From Calonectria ilicicola (taxonomy: Eukaryota > Ascomycota > Sordariomycetes > Hypocreales > Nectriaceae): DNA of 64,000 nucleotides. Under the pieces are notes generated by a model. The model saw only the letters and a program-made list of their open reading frames with translations. It ran no database searches and had not been told where the DNA came from. The first letter of the stretch is position 1, and every line of letters starts with the position of its first letter. Shown here piece by piece: positions 1 to 10,936 of this stretch. The stretch is taken from the NCBI GenBank assembly GCA_020809705.1, contig CP085834.1, positions 1,488,001 to 1,552,000 on the forward strand, given 5' to 3'. A program made the translations under genes and the position numbers.

Positions 1-648
1 GGCATGGCTTTGATGGCGCTGTGCTGTAATTTCACGTGGGAAGTGGCCTGCGTCTTCGTCTACCCATTCGGGACAGAAGTCGAAAGGCGCGTCCATTACA
101 TAGGACTGATGATAAATTGTGGTGTCATGTACACCGCTATCAAAAACGCCCACAATGAATGGGACCATGCGCCCTTAGTTCAGCGCAACCTGCCACTTAT
201 CTTTATTCTAACTATGGCTGGCTGGATGTCTGGGCATTTGGCGCTCGCCGCTCAGGTTGGCCCCAGACTGGCGCAGGGCTGGAGTGCATACGGTTGCCAG
301 TTGCTCTTGAGTGTTGGCGCTATATGCCAATTGATCACTCGTGGTCATTCCCGCGGAGCATCTTACTTTATTTGGTAAGATTCTTGGATCCCTTTGAAGC
401 TGTACTTGCTGTAATTTAGATTCTAACTTGTTTCATCTAGGTTTTCCCGGTTCTTTGGCTCCCTTGTTCTTATCCCTCGCGATATTGTGCGTTACATGTA
501 CTGGAGGGAAGCTCATGAGTACATGGGGGAGCCTCTCTACCTTTGGTTCATTGGAACTTTCCTCATTCTGAACGCCTCATATGGAATCTGCCTTTGGTAT
601 GTTCGTCGATATGAACACGAACAAGCCCAGGCCAAGAAGAAGCTGTAA
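1..648 (+). CDS. Pyr4/Trt1-type membrane terpene cyclase (5' end outside window)
   Basis: Integral-membrane terpene cyclase of the fungal meroterpenoid/indole-diterpene family, which protonates an epoxy-prenyl chain and folds it into rings. The reading frame is open from base 1, so the N-terminus lies outside. Exon 1 ends at 374, an intron runs 375-440 (GTAAG...CTAG, Trp codon split), and exon 2 ends with TAA at 646-648. Several hydrophobic helices are visible. The CCNFTWE motif near the start holds the Glu that matches the catalytic acid of Pyr4 (E63), and IPRDIVRYMYWRE in exon 2 holds the likely second acid. The Lys-rich tail (QAKKKL) is typical. The next gene is the FAD epoxidase that normally makes the substrate of such cyclases; the two face tail to tail, and the polyketide synthase and prenyltransferase would be expected to the left. 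Family call is firm; the product is unknown. Confidence 0.9.
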
Positions 649-1041
649 ACTAAAACTTTGGTGAAATTTGAGGGTCATCAGTGGTATTATTTTGGCAATT
701 TCTGAACGGAGGAGGGAAGGCTTGGAGTTGTACCGATGCTCCATGGAGTATCTAGCAAGTAGATTGTAACCATAAAACTCACTTTTAGACTTGGTTCATT
801 GTAAAATAGAAAAGTTATGTCGAAGTCACAACCAATTAATAGATTTTGTCAACATGAGATATTGATTGCTCTCATAATATTGAAATCGAGCAACACAAAG
901 TAAACATCGCCTTTTTCATGACGGGATAGAGAATAATCAGACGTGATGGAGCAACAAGTGTTTTTATGAGGCAGCAAATAACATTCTCTAGCATGCAATG
1001 GGGATTAAAAATACAAATCAGCGAAGTCTATTTAAAACCGT
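649..1041. other. Convergent 3' intergenic region
   Basis: The gap lies between the stop codons of the cyclase and the FAD monooxygenase. It is AT-rich and I see no ORF or repeat in it; it should hold the 3' UTRs of both genes. Confidence 0.6.
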
Positions 1042-2603
1042 TTAATGCGCCCACGTCATCCTCAAAGCCACCAACAATAGTAGCATTGGAGGAATCATCC
1101 CCACAAGTCCAATCCCTTGGCCATTCTTGGTTTTGTACTTTTCCCACCCAGGGAATGAAGATCTTGAGAAGGGCAGAAAATCCAAGACAGCTGCGTCTGC
1201 CATCAAACGGAACGGTCGGCTGTCAATGTATTGTCCAAAGCTCGGCATAATGTATCTGCCTACAATCTTGTAGAGGAGACCATCGCGAGCTTGGACTCGG
1301 GTAACCAGTCCTGACATGCCACAGATGTCAGCCACTCTGGACAGATGCATTTCGTTGAAACTCTTTAGAAGACTTGTGATTTCCAGATCTGTTGGCTTCG
1401 AGCTATTGTTCTTCAACAGGCAGCTGCGCAGAAGGTTGGATAGAACAGCAACATCTTCGATGGCGCAGTTGGCGCCCTGTCCCAGGTTGATAGTCATCTA
1501 TTCCGGATTAGCACACGTGCATGTAAGCTTGCGTTCAAACCCTACCTTGTGAATGCTGTCTCCAATACAAACAACCCGGCCGAAGGACCACGTGGTGAAG
1601 TGTTGTTCCTCTAGAGGGACCATGTTGAATTTGATTCGCCTGTCCCATATGTGCTCGAATTTGAGGCCATCGCCGAGATTAGCATCCACTACTTTCGAGC
1701 ATTCTGCTGCGGCATCGTCCAAGGTATAGCGAGGCGCATCGCCGTACTTGTATTTGCGGTCGAGTTTCTGCAACATGAACCAGAAGACGAGCTGATCCTT
1801 GGACGGGATCGCCACTAGCGTTCGTCCATCAAACATTCGCATGACTTGTTCTCCCACTCCCAATCGAGGAACATCCTTGGAAACGCCGAATACACATGAG
1901 TACTCGACCAATGTGCCTAAACCAAATTGTGAGCGACCATGTTCCAACAGCAAAATCGATGGGGTTACACCCACGGTCTTTTTCTTCTTGCGGCATCTCG
2001 CCTGATGCTGAAGCGCTAGACATGCGCCACATTTCGCTCCGAACTTGGCTATGCACGCCATCGGCTCCTACAACAAGATCACCTTCGAACACACCTCCAT
2101 CTTTGGTGTGCACCCGAACTCGGCCTTTGTCACCATCTTCAACTTGCTCGATATGGGAAACTGTTTTGTTTACTTCGACTTTATCCTTGTTGGGTAGGGC
2201 ATCATAGAGAATCTCTAGCAGCCTACGCCTTTCTAAAAAGGCGATGGGGAAGCCGAACCTAAACCATAGTGCATCAGCATTCGCTCAAGATATCAGGGAG
2301 CTGTACGTACTGTTTCAGCATCTGCTTTGGATAGGGACTGTTGAAGCGGAAATCATCTGGGAAAAGGATGCGCGTGGCTCCGAGGGGTGCAGTTGAGTCC
2401 TCGATGGCATCGTAAAGCCCAAGTTGATCTAGAACTCGGGCTCCATTGGGGAGAATTCCAACTGAGGCTCCTTCCTGTGGGGCAATCTCTGGTCTTTTCT
2501 CAATGATAGTATAATCAATGTTGAGCTTGTCTAGGCTGTGGGCTAGTGTCAGGCCTGTGATAGAACCTCCCACGATGATGATTTTGAAATTTCCCTGAGA
2601 CAT
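1042..2603 (-). CDS. FAD-dependent monooxygenase, meroterpenoid epoxidase type
   Basis: PaxM/AusM/Trt8-like flavoprotein expected to epoxidise the terminal prenyl double bond before cyclisation. Four exons give one frame of 467 residues: 2603-2311, 2258-1975, 1916-1546 and 1497-1042. The introns are 2310-2259 (GTACGT...TTTAG), 1974-1917 (GTGGGT...TTTAG) and 1545-1498 (GTAGGG...ATAG). Motifs: N-terminal dinucleotide fold VGGSITG near residue 12; the DG motif GADGVHS; and the FAD ribose motif CIGDSIHK followed by [12 protein letters not shown] across the last junction. The C-terminus ends in a hydrophobic stretch ([10 protein letters not shown]) typical of the membrane-tethered members. The donor of the second intron is the least certain junction. 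No broken codons were seen, so it looks functional. Confidence 0.9.
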
Positions 2604-4372
2604 CTTTTTTTTAGGATTATTTTGTTAAAAATTAGGGTGGTTGAAGAAATTGGATGAGGAAGTGTTTGACTCAAATCCATGGACCTGTGCCTTTTTGGGA
2701 CTTATCAATGCACATCAAACATGACGTAGGTGCATAGAATAGGCCTATGCCTTCCTCTTCCACGGATGAGCTGACTGTGGGTTCGCGTAACGTTCATGGC
2801 GTATCTAATTGCTGACAGTAGAAAACTGGCATGTACTTCCTTCCAGGGGGCTTGGAATTGACATGCCGTGCAGTGGGTCATCGGTTAACTAACTGCCATG
2901 CATCGCACAGATGCTTCGGGCCACCCCAGGCAAAACCCCTGTCAGTGCTCTAGACGACGTAAGCACCGAGCCTCAATGGAAGGAAAAACGAATGGGCCGG
3001 CATAGTCGAGCCCTCGTGGCACCACGACCCACTTGTATCTGCCTCCGTCTTTGAGCTCCATGGTAGGAATGGGATCCATGTATACAGGTCGCACTCTTTC
3101 GGCAGGTAGTTCGCCCCAGGCTCCCAACGTGCAGCTGGACCAGGCGTACTCAGCTGAAACGACCACTCGTCTATTCTTTGGCTGCTCATACGAGATCGTC
3201 TTTTTCTAGGCATGGTAAGGTTGTTTCAGATACTGCCAACCTGCCAGTGTTCTCGAGTTGGAAGGTCGTCATTGTGTTCGGCCCAGAAATTAACCACGTA
3301 ATAATTTAGGCGTCAGTGCCGAGGCTATTTTTAGAAGCTAGGACAATCCAGGGCTTGCTTTTCATCTTGCACCACGCCGGCATGCAGGTCGGTTATTGGA
3401 CGATGTAGCACTCTCCAACTGCCCTACCGTTACGATTCCATGATAATCGCAACAATTAATTGTCTAAGGAGCCCAGTAAAAATAATAGAATATGCTCTAA
3501 ATTGTATGGATTAAAAATTCTTTTGTGCTGGGGCCCTATACTACATAATTAAAAGAGCGAACTCGAAGTACACTAGGATAACTTGCATAGTCGCTGAGTG
3601 ATATGCCTACATTCTATGCGTGGAGAGTCTAGCAGTACCAGTAGCGAAAATACACATGCGAAGTTATCCATCGGTTACTTTACCAATAATTTGTCCCAAG
3701 ACTGTGATTCATGCAGTTTCCCCCGAGTGACGTGGTTGAGTCATGGCAATGTTGTCGCTTTCTTTATATTACCACTCTCGCATTCAGTCCTTTAAATCTA
3801 CCACTGCGTTCACTGGGGCTGCGGAAAGATATTTAACTTTGAATCTAATTTTTCGCTCGGCAATAGCGCTATCGAAGATGAATACCAGAGGTCGGCCACT
3901 ACCATACTCGCTGTGTTGTGAACATAATAATAACAGCTGCTTCGCATCAGCACACATATGCATGGTGGTGTTGAGAATTAATTCTAAAAAAAAAAAGAAG
4001 AAAGAATATGCATGTTCCTTCATGCCCGCTAAGCCAGTGGTTTGAATATTCAGGATTTCGTTTGTGTTGGGACAAAAACAGATGCAAACGCTTGCACGAA
4101 AATAGCTCCAAATCGGTGAGTTAAATGGGCAAACTTTTGCTTGCAGCACAAAACAATAAGACACCTTGACGCGTTGGTTCATTTATAAATTTTCGCAAAC
4201 TATCCGGTTGATTCATCTGCTATTGTCACGTGTTGCACCATGTATCTTGATTTATGAGCTCAACTCCGCGTTTAAGGCTCTCTGATGTACCCATTCAACT
4301 TCAAGGCAATATTTCAACTCGCATCAGTTCCAGTTTCCAAATTCACACTTCACAGCTCGAGCTATCTTCATC
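2604..4372. other. Intergenic region, no supported gene
   Basis: It contains the promoter of the FAD monooxygenase at its left end. Short ORFs at 2942-3213 (minus) and 3598-4182 match nothing I recognise and overlap in several frames. A low-complexity A/G run lies near 3985-4005. I see no repeat shared with the rest of the window. Confidence 0.5.
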
Positions 4373-5041
4373 ATGCCCCTCACCAATCCACCCACCATAG
4401 GGTCCTTCTTCAAGCGACTCTTCCCTTCACAGGACAACCTGTATGTTGCGTTGTATGCACGAGCCGGGGATGTCACAATGCCCGGAGAAGAGGATAGGTA
4501 TGTCAGGTACTACAAAATATTGCAGTGATACCATCTCTAAGTATCTAAAAGATACCACTGGGCCCTTTTGATTGGGCCCAAAACCGAAGACACCCACTCC
4601 CTTGGAAAGCGGTTTCATGCAAAGCAAGGACAGAAAATGGTTGATGGTCAGCTTCAGTACCCTTGGGAGGTCAACGAGTGCGATGTTGATATGGGGCCCA
4701 CCTCGATGATTCTTGCTCGCATTCGAATCGGTAAGATTAAGGATAAGGACCGCCTCGAAGCCATCCTGAGAAGCGTTCCAACACGAGGAGAAACTCCGGG
4801 CTGGAACTGCGTTTGCTGGGTGAAGGAAGTGTTGGAAACGCTCCAATTTCAACAATCGTTTCATCGACGCATTTTTCAGGCATGCAAGCTTGACTAGGAG
4901 GGGCTTTGCGATGTGCTGTTCTCGTACATGGATCAGAAAGCGGCTGCTCATCGTTTCGACAGTCAAGCAAACGAGGGTTTGTACGATTTGAGCAAGGTGC
5001 CTACCTATGACTTGCTGAAGGGCCATGAGACGGTGGCGTAA
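4373..5041 (+). pseudogene. DUF6914-like gene with in-frame TAG
   Basis: This resembles a fungal family of unknown function (I believe DUF6914). Exon 1 starts MPLTNPPTIGSFF and carries YVALYARAG; an intron runs 4498-4551 (GTATGT...AAAAG); exon 2 starts in RYHWALLIGPK and carries GKRFHAK, the IRIGK strand and WNCVCWVKEVLE, all hallmarks of the family. The frame meets TAG at 4895-4897 after QACKLD, but continues in the same frame for 48 more codons through MDQKAAAHRFD and KVPTYDLLKG, the usual C-terminal block, to TAA at 5039-5041. From memory, relatives have Trp at the interrupted site (LDWE), so TGG to TAG is a one-base change. Apart from that codon the gene looks intact, about 205 residues. 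Alternatives are a true null allele, read-through, or mRNA editing. Confidence 0.75.
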
Positions 5042-5979
5042 TGGTGTAACATTCGGCATTCGTCAATTACGCCTCATAAATCACTAAAACACTTACCCTA
5101 GATGACTTCCATATTTAGTCCTCGAGGAAACAGAATGAAGATTTGGTAATCGCCTTTCATCGGAAAGCTTTCCTGATATAAATATTCTCAGTGTCTCCCA
5201 CTCGAAGTCAAACAATGGGATCAGCTCTGAAAGACTCATAAACCCATTCCCATCCATACAAAGTTAGAAACCAAGTTCATTCTGTAGCTAATGATGGGAA
5301 AGCAGAAGTAGTCTGGTATTGGCTGAAAAGAAAAGGCGCGATCTGCAGTGATCGTCCAGTTTGTGTGGCTGAGCAAAACGCCTTGTTGGCTGACCAACCA
5401 ACCATTGTGCCAAGAAACTAGTGAACCAAACGAGAGTCGAAAAGTTGTTTTACAGTGGCAAACTGTCTCAAAAATAAATAATTCTTGCTCCCTCTTCCTT
5501 TTTTTTTCTGTCATTTTTTATTGTTATTTTTGGGGCCAATTTGGCTTATAGATTAAGGTCCGCTGTGGGTCTTCGTTGTGAAGCAAAAGGGAACAATTTT
5601 CGCACTGTTTTGTCTTTTTAAATCCTAGGTCACTCATCTTTCTTGCTGTTTGAATTGCAAGGCAGTATCAGGTTGTATGTTGAGCGAAACTTGGATCCCA
5701 GTTCCGGCGCCTGCCATGTATAGCCTACAATCTGACCTCTAAAGCGTGGCAGTATCACTGCTTCCCACGCTACGTATGTTTCTTTGCTTCAGCCTTAATC
5801 ATGGGTGATACGGCTTCGGCTATTGCAATATTCCGCATCCGGGCTACACCTAGGTATTTAGCTTGGCTGACGCCCATGATCAGGCTGCGACAATTTCTTC
5901 CAATTCATGTTAAAAGATGTCGTGTCTAAGCCCCTCCACTCACATCGTAATTGCCTAAGATCCTTTTCTCGAGCGCAAA
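5042..5979. other. Intergenic region, no supported gene
   Basis: Only overlapping short ORFs in opposite frames are present (5236-5551). A pyrimidine-rich tract lies near 5490-5520. The right end should hold the promoter of the membrane-protein gene. Confidence 0.5.
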
Positions 5980-8531
5980 ATGAGTCGCATATACATAAAT
6001 CGGAGAAGGCCCGGTGGGACTGCTAATCCCAAGAAACTACCATTTTTGAACTGGTTCACACGTTTTAAACTTTTCTACATTATTAGAATTAGGATTGGGA
6101 TTTTGCTTCGGGCCGTTGGTCTGAAAATACTCACATTCTTAGGTCCAAAAGCTGAGGAACCGTCCAAGGTCCTGATTAACGAGTCGCGTAAAGTAGCTTT
6201 GACCCGTTCTGCAGTTCACCTGCTACCTGCATTTGTCTCTTTCATACTCGTAGTCTTCAACCTTCAAGTATACTTTATTGGCGCGGAGTTACAGGGCTTT
6301 CAGGGACAAGACAATCTCAAGTTTGGATTCTTACAAGTCGCCGCTAAAATGCAGGCAAGTACTACATCTCTAGGTCATCATGTTCTAACAGCTTACTCGT
6401 TATTCTAGGAGCTTCTCATTGTATCCAGCTTAGGAGTGGTCATATTTCATGCACTCCGGTCGGAGCTCATATTTGGAGAAGGCCTTCCTCTAGGCCTCAT
6501 TTCTTCTGGGTGGTCGTTCACTCAGCTTAGGTAAGGCTATCAACACTATTTTCTCGCTATTGCCATTCTGAATCCTTTGTCGTATATAGCTACTTCTGGT
6601 CTCCAGAATTTTGGTCGGGGATTTTAATAGACGAGAAAATATCACGTCGCTATTATCGGCGCTTTGGGTTTCTTTTACTAGTCTTTTCGGCTGGTGTGAT
6701 GGCTGTCCTTGCTGGTCCGGCAGCAGCCATTTTAATGACACCGAGAGAAATGCAAACACCGGTTGATGGTGGAATCTTTTGGCTGAATGGTAAATCGTTA
6801 GAGAAGCTTTCAATCTAACCCGACATATGCTGACAAACTGGCTTGAAGGGAGCAGCGATCAGCTATGGCCCACGTACCTAGACAACACGTATTATTCTGG
6901 CTGGGACTGTACTCATGAATACAATCAGCTCCAGAGTCCCAAGTGTCCGTCAGCTGGTTTTCTGTCTCTCTATATGCATTATTCGACCTGGTGGAGCCAC
7001 CCAGATGCTTCATTTCAATTTACACTTCAGGACACCAATGTTTGAAAAGTTATTTACACTCTCCCTTCGTCAGGGTCAGGAGTAGACACATGGGCGTACA
7101 CAACGCATGTTGCATCAGCTACGTTACAAGATGCATTTGCTACATTACACACAAGATCATTGGATTGGTTATTTAATAATAAGGCTCATTCGTATCCCTA
7201 TCCCAGAAATCTTTATTTCGCCAAAACCAAAAGATACGAAGTCAAGACGAAGTTTCCGGCAGTGCGTACTGCTTGCTTATCGTACAAAATAACCAATTTT
7301 CAACCCCAAAACTTGACAGTCCGGTTTCCAATGCTCCCAGAGTCTGTGAAAGTGGGACAGACGCCACCTTTTGGGGATGAAATCGAAGTATCTCAACTCA
7401 TAAAAGAAAGCATGTCGAAACGGGGGATGTACTATGATAATGATACAATACTCGACAATATCGCACTAAATGGCACCCGTCGTATATTCTCAGTTCCCGT
7501 AAACATTGGAAATGATACTGTTAGTTCTCTGGGGTTAATATTGTTCGTCAACAGAACCGAGTCGGAGTTGGATAGGGATGCTGAGAACTGGAATCTTGCC
7601 ACTTGCTCAATCGATGCCAGGTGGATACGAGGGATGTCAGCTATTGAAGCAGCCACTCGCAATCTTCTTCCACATGAATTCTTCAACGGCAAAGTGCGAA
7701 ATTTACTGGAAACGGATTTTAAGCTTAAGAATCCTACCGTGTATTATCCCTCGCCACTGGATCCCACCGAAGATGGGCCTCCCATCCCGATTAAACTAAC
7801 ACCCAGTTGGTATGATATTTTTTTCGCCTATGATTTCCTCGAATGTTTTTCAAATACCCGGCCTTGGCGGCGTTTCTGAGAATCAGACCACTTTAGATCG
7901 CATACTTGAAGTTTCGATGAGTAACCATCGCACTTTCTTATTAGCATTGGAGTACACCATATCGACGGCCATCGCAGATGGGCTATCTCGATGTGGTATT
8001 ATTCCAAATGATAAGTCGAGTCGCTTTCTTGGCGCTTGGCCAGATGGAGATTTTAGTATACGGAATGAGTCGATGGCCCGAACAATGCTCCGGATTGGCA
8101 AGCCAAAAGAGACATTTTCAGCACCACTGATATTAACGAATGGAAACGCGACTCGGATGGAAATGAGAGCAATATTCACCGGCTATGCAATATATGCAAA
8201 GGGCCGATTCGATTACTTTTCTATCATGTTGTTGCTTTGCCATGCCCTTTTAGCGCTAGCACACACGATCTGGGTGGTTTGTTGGGGGAAAACTAGTGAA
8301 TCGTGGGACAGCATTGCAGAAATGATCGCCCTAGCACAAAAGTCGCCACCACCCCAAGACGCCATATTAAACAATACATGTGCAGGCATAAAGTCCATGA
8401 AGACATTTTCTTCTGTTGCTTGGGTGGAAGTATCGAACGACAAAGAAAATTTACGGCTTAAATTTAAAGAAAGAAATAGTTCCCGAGACGAAACACTGAA
8501 GCCCAAGGCAGAACAAAGATACAACATTTGA
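5980..8531 (+). pseudogene. Large membrane protein of unknown function, broken by TGA and a +1 T
   Basis: Multi-exon gene for a membrane protein of a type common in Aspergillus/Penicillium, function unknown. Exons: 5980-6354, 6409-6530, 6590-6789, then 6849 onward. The introns are 6355-6408 (GC-AG, in frame as KMQ|ELLIVSS), 6531-6589 and 6790-6848. N-terminal helices span about 6220-6300, 6409-6460 and 6650-6720 (LAGPAAAILM); a long extracellular-looking part with several N-glycosylation sites follows, and one C-terminal helix lies at 8215-8280 (FDYFSIMLLLCHALLALAHT). Two lesions break it: TGA at 7043-7045, after which the same frame continues with good coding character (compatible with CGA to TGA), and a frame change in the T7 run near 7818-7824, where six T would restore the downstream frame used to the stop at 8529-8531. 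The T-run change could also be a sequencing error. Confidence 0.7.
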
Positions 8532-9211
8532 CATATATATGGGATCAATATTAAAATTAGAATTAAAATTATAGCATATTTAATCCAATTAATGCGAGCG
8601 CCCGCCGATATGTGTTATGTTAAAGTATTGTTTGGCGAAAGCCTTCGTAGCTTTATGAAGAACGAAAAAAGCCAAAATCTTTAATTCAAAAATTAATGTA
8701 GAGATTACGACCACATATTGTTGAACCCTATTTGTATTAAAAGCTGCCTACTTGGGCGGGACTCTTGCATTTAAAACAGAAAGAATAATGTAGAGATTAA
8801 TATTCATCATGGTCTGGACCATAGATCGATTTTTGTCTCGAATTCGATTTCTCGTGTTTAGCTCACCCAGAGCCGCGTTAGAGTCTCGGCAGCTCGCTTA
8901 TTGTTTTATTTAAACTAAAAAAATCCATCTAAAACTCAGCCTTTTTTACCTATTCATTTTGCGCGTCCGTTATTCCCTCTTTCAGATAGCCAACCAAATG
9001 GGTTATTGCTGAGCTAAAAGTTGACCATTAGGCATAATAGGAATTAAGGATCATTATAGTTACTGTGTAAGGGAATCAATGTTGCATCAAAGTAATCAAA
9101 TTGTATTCAAAGCTGAAGTAACAAGCTATTCCTGTGCACTTCCTATGTTTTAGAATGGTTAATCCCATAATCCCACCCTAACCTCCTAAAATATTGCTCC
9201 CTTGACGTTAA
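8532..9211. other. AT-rich intergenic region
   Basis: Lies between the 3' ends of the membrane-protein pseudogene and the secreted protein. The string aatgtagagatta occurs twice (near 8695 and 8790). I see no ORF or RNA gene. Confidence 0.5.
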
Positions 9212-9757
9212 TTAAGAAAGCCAGATGCCACAGAATGAGTGCAGCTTGGGGTTGGTGTATCCGTAGGCGTAGTGGTCACCAGTATAGCTACCAGCTCCGT
9301 ATGCGCCGCACTTTTGAGTGATCCACTTGTTGGCGTTTTGGCTCTCAGTGGCAGAACACATAGCCGCCTCCGCGTACTGGCAGTAAAAGGCAACAACATC
9401 GTTAACACGAATCCAGACGGTATTCTTTAGGCCATTGCCACACTTGGCTTGGAGCTGAGCGTTGGCATTGTCTGTGTCGCCGTGGGGAAGACTAATATTG
9501 TCACAACCCGCATCTCGTGCTATGAGCCGGGAGGGAGCAGTTGAGTTAAGATCAACAGTGTCGTCGATTGGAGCGTAGTCGATGGAAGGAGAATCATCAT
9601 CTTTGTATTTGAGAGTGTAGATGCCATCCTTGAACTCCTTCATTCCAGAGGCCTTCTGAAAGTCGATCGTGGTTGGCTCTGACTCGAGGGGGGCCGCAGT
9701 GGCAGAAATGGCAGAGAAAGCCATGAGGCAGGCAGAAAGAGCAGGAGAGAACTTCAT
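9212..9757 (-). CDS. Small secreted cysteine-rich protein
   Basis: Single-exon ORF of 181 residues. The N-terminus MKFSPALSACLMAFSAISATAA is a clear signal peptide ending near residue 22, followed by a propeptide-like acidic stretch and a C-terminal domain of about 100 residues starting at DAGCDNISLPHGD. That domain has six cysteines (in GCDN, AKCGNG, FYCQY, AMCSA, QKCGAY and SFCGIW), suggesting three disulfides. One N-glycosylation site (NST) lies in the propeptide. The protein is therefore expected outside the cell. I do not recognise the family; it has the size and layout of fungal effector-like or antimicrobial secreted proteins, but nothing here shows activity. It stands alone between two broken genes and is itself undamaged. 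Confidence 0.75.
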   Translation of the reverse strand: MKFSPALSACLMAFSAISATAAPLESEPTTIDFQKASGMKEFKDGIYTLKYKDDDSPSIDYAPIDDTVDLNSTAPSRLIARDAGCDNISLPHGDTDNANAQLQAKCGNGLKNTVWIRVNDVVAFYCQYAEAAMCSATESQNANKWITQKCGAYGAGSYTGDHYAYGYTNPKLHSFCGIWLS

Positions 9758-9849
9758 TTTGAAGGGTAAGATAGTGGTGAGGAGAGTAGATTAAGTTGAT
9801 TGCAGTTGTTGGAATTGATGGGGATGTTTTTTCTTGGGCAAGACAATGA

Positions 9850-9859
9850 CTTATATACT
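9850..9859 (-). promoter_or_regulatory. TATA box of the secreted-protein gene
   Basis: On the minus strand the sequence reads AAGTATATAAG, about 95 bases upstream of the ATG at 9757, a normal spacing for a regulated fungal gene. Confidence 0.5.
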
Positions 9860-10936
9860 TCGTCAACTAAATCCTGACCGACTGGCTTCTTCTGTAGGTA
9901 TTCAAATTAGTCTGTATAGACGAAGAATAAAATCCATCTTCTCCACATAGCCATGGTTGCTCAGAGGCGAAGTCCCTCGGCTAGTGCCCAACACGGTAAC
10001 TGGTGGAGTACTCCAGGTTTGTCGGCCGTTACCAAACTTGGACCGATGCAGACGAGATCGACAGTCTATAAACAATAAAACACAAATCTTTTATACCTCC
10101 AAGGTGACTTCATATAGCCAGAGACAATTTACACCGCTATTTATATGTAGCCGGTATTAACAATAAACAGGAACGCCAAGTCTAATTGTACGGCTACGGA
10201 GTGGTTGTTTCCGCTGGTCATGGTGGACAAGATTTAGGCTCGTGCCGGCGGCCCGTGGCCCACATATAATTCTCTCGGTTCCTGACGGAAGGGTAGTGTT
10301 GGCAGTGGAGAGAGCTCCAAATTTATTGGGTCAATTGCCTATACCAGTATCCGCCGGAAGGATCTATCACTCGAATAGTCCAGTGTAATGATTCATGCTT
10401 CCTATTGTGTCCAGTATCTCGTAAATCGCAGTAGTTTCAATTAAGGGCACCAATAGCAGTTCTCAAATAGGGTCTCATGCGCCCAGAAAGACGTGTCCCG
10501 ACATCAGGTGAGGATTGGTCCAGTTCTCATCGCCTCTCTGTCCTCACTTACCACAAAGTAACATTGCGGTCAAACATTTCCGACCTGGAATTCGCCGACA
10601 CCCATAAAGTCGGGATTGAGATGGTACGAGAATATTCCGTCTTAAAATTTAACATATAGAATAGACAGAAATTGGGATGGACATTGGCTTATTAAATCAA
10701 TGAGATTCAGGCATTCATAACTTATGGAATTTATGGACAGATTCTGACAAAGGTCCCCACTCAACTATCCAGTTCACCCAGCAATGCAAACGAACGGATG
10801 TACACACGAGATACGCCCGACGAACGACAGTTTGAAGCTGCCGCTGCAGGTAGAAAGATTGGGATACGGGAAAAGTCTGCCAATTGAATATTTTTCATAG
10901 GTCCGTAAAACGTGCTGGCTGTTGCACTGCTCAGAA
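9860..10936. other. Intergenic region with an LTR relic
   Basis: No supported gene. It holds the distal promoter of the secreted-protein gene and the TRIM-related LTR relic at 10384-10503. The short ORFs at 9957-10160 and 10477-10659 have no coding support. Confidence 0.5.
10384..10503. repeat. Diverged solo LTR related to the TRIM element
   Basis: The stretch starts TGTAATGATTCATGCTTCCT and ends GTGTCCCGACA. It aligns end to end with the 140-base LTR of the TRIM at 41813-42307 (start TGTAAGGATCCGTACTTCCC). The middle block AAATAGGGTCTCATGCGCCC differs from the TRIM by one base, most other differences are transitions, and about 20 bases are missing. The flanks TCCAG and TCAGG are similar but not identical, so the target duplication is only suggestive. 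Confidence 0.5.

Noticed and set aside
2942..3213. Two overlapping minus-strand ORFs (74 and 87 residues)
   Set aside because: They compete in different frames, have no domain I recognise and no convincing splice link to a larger gene.
3598..4182. Plus and minus ORFs before the DUF6914-like gene
   Set aside because: Opposite-strand overlap, low-complexity Lys/Phe runs from an A-rich tract, no family signal.
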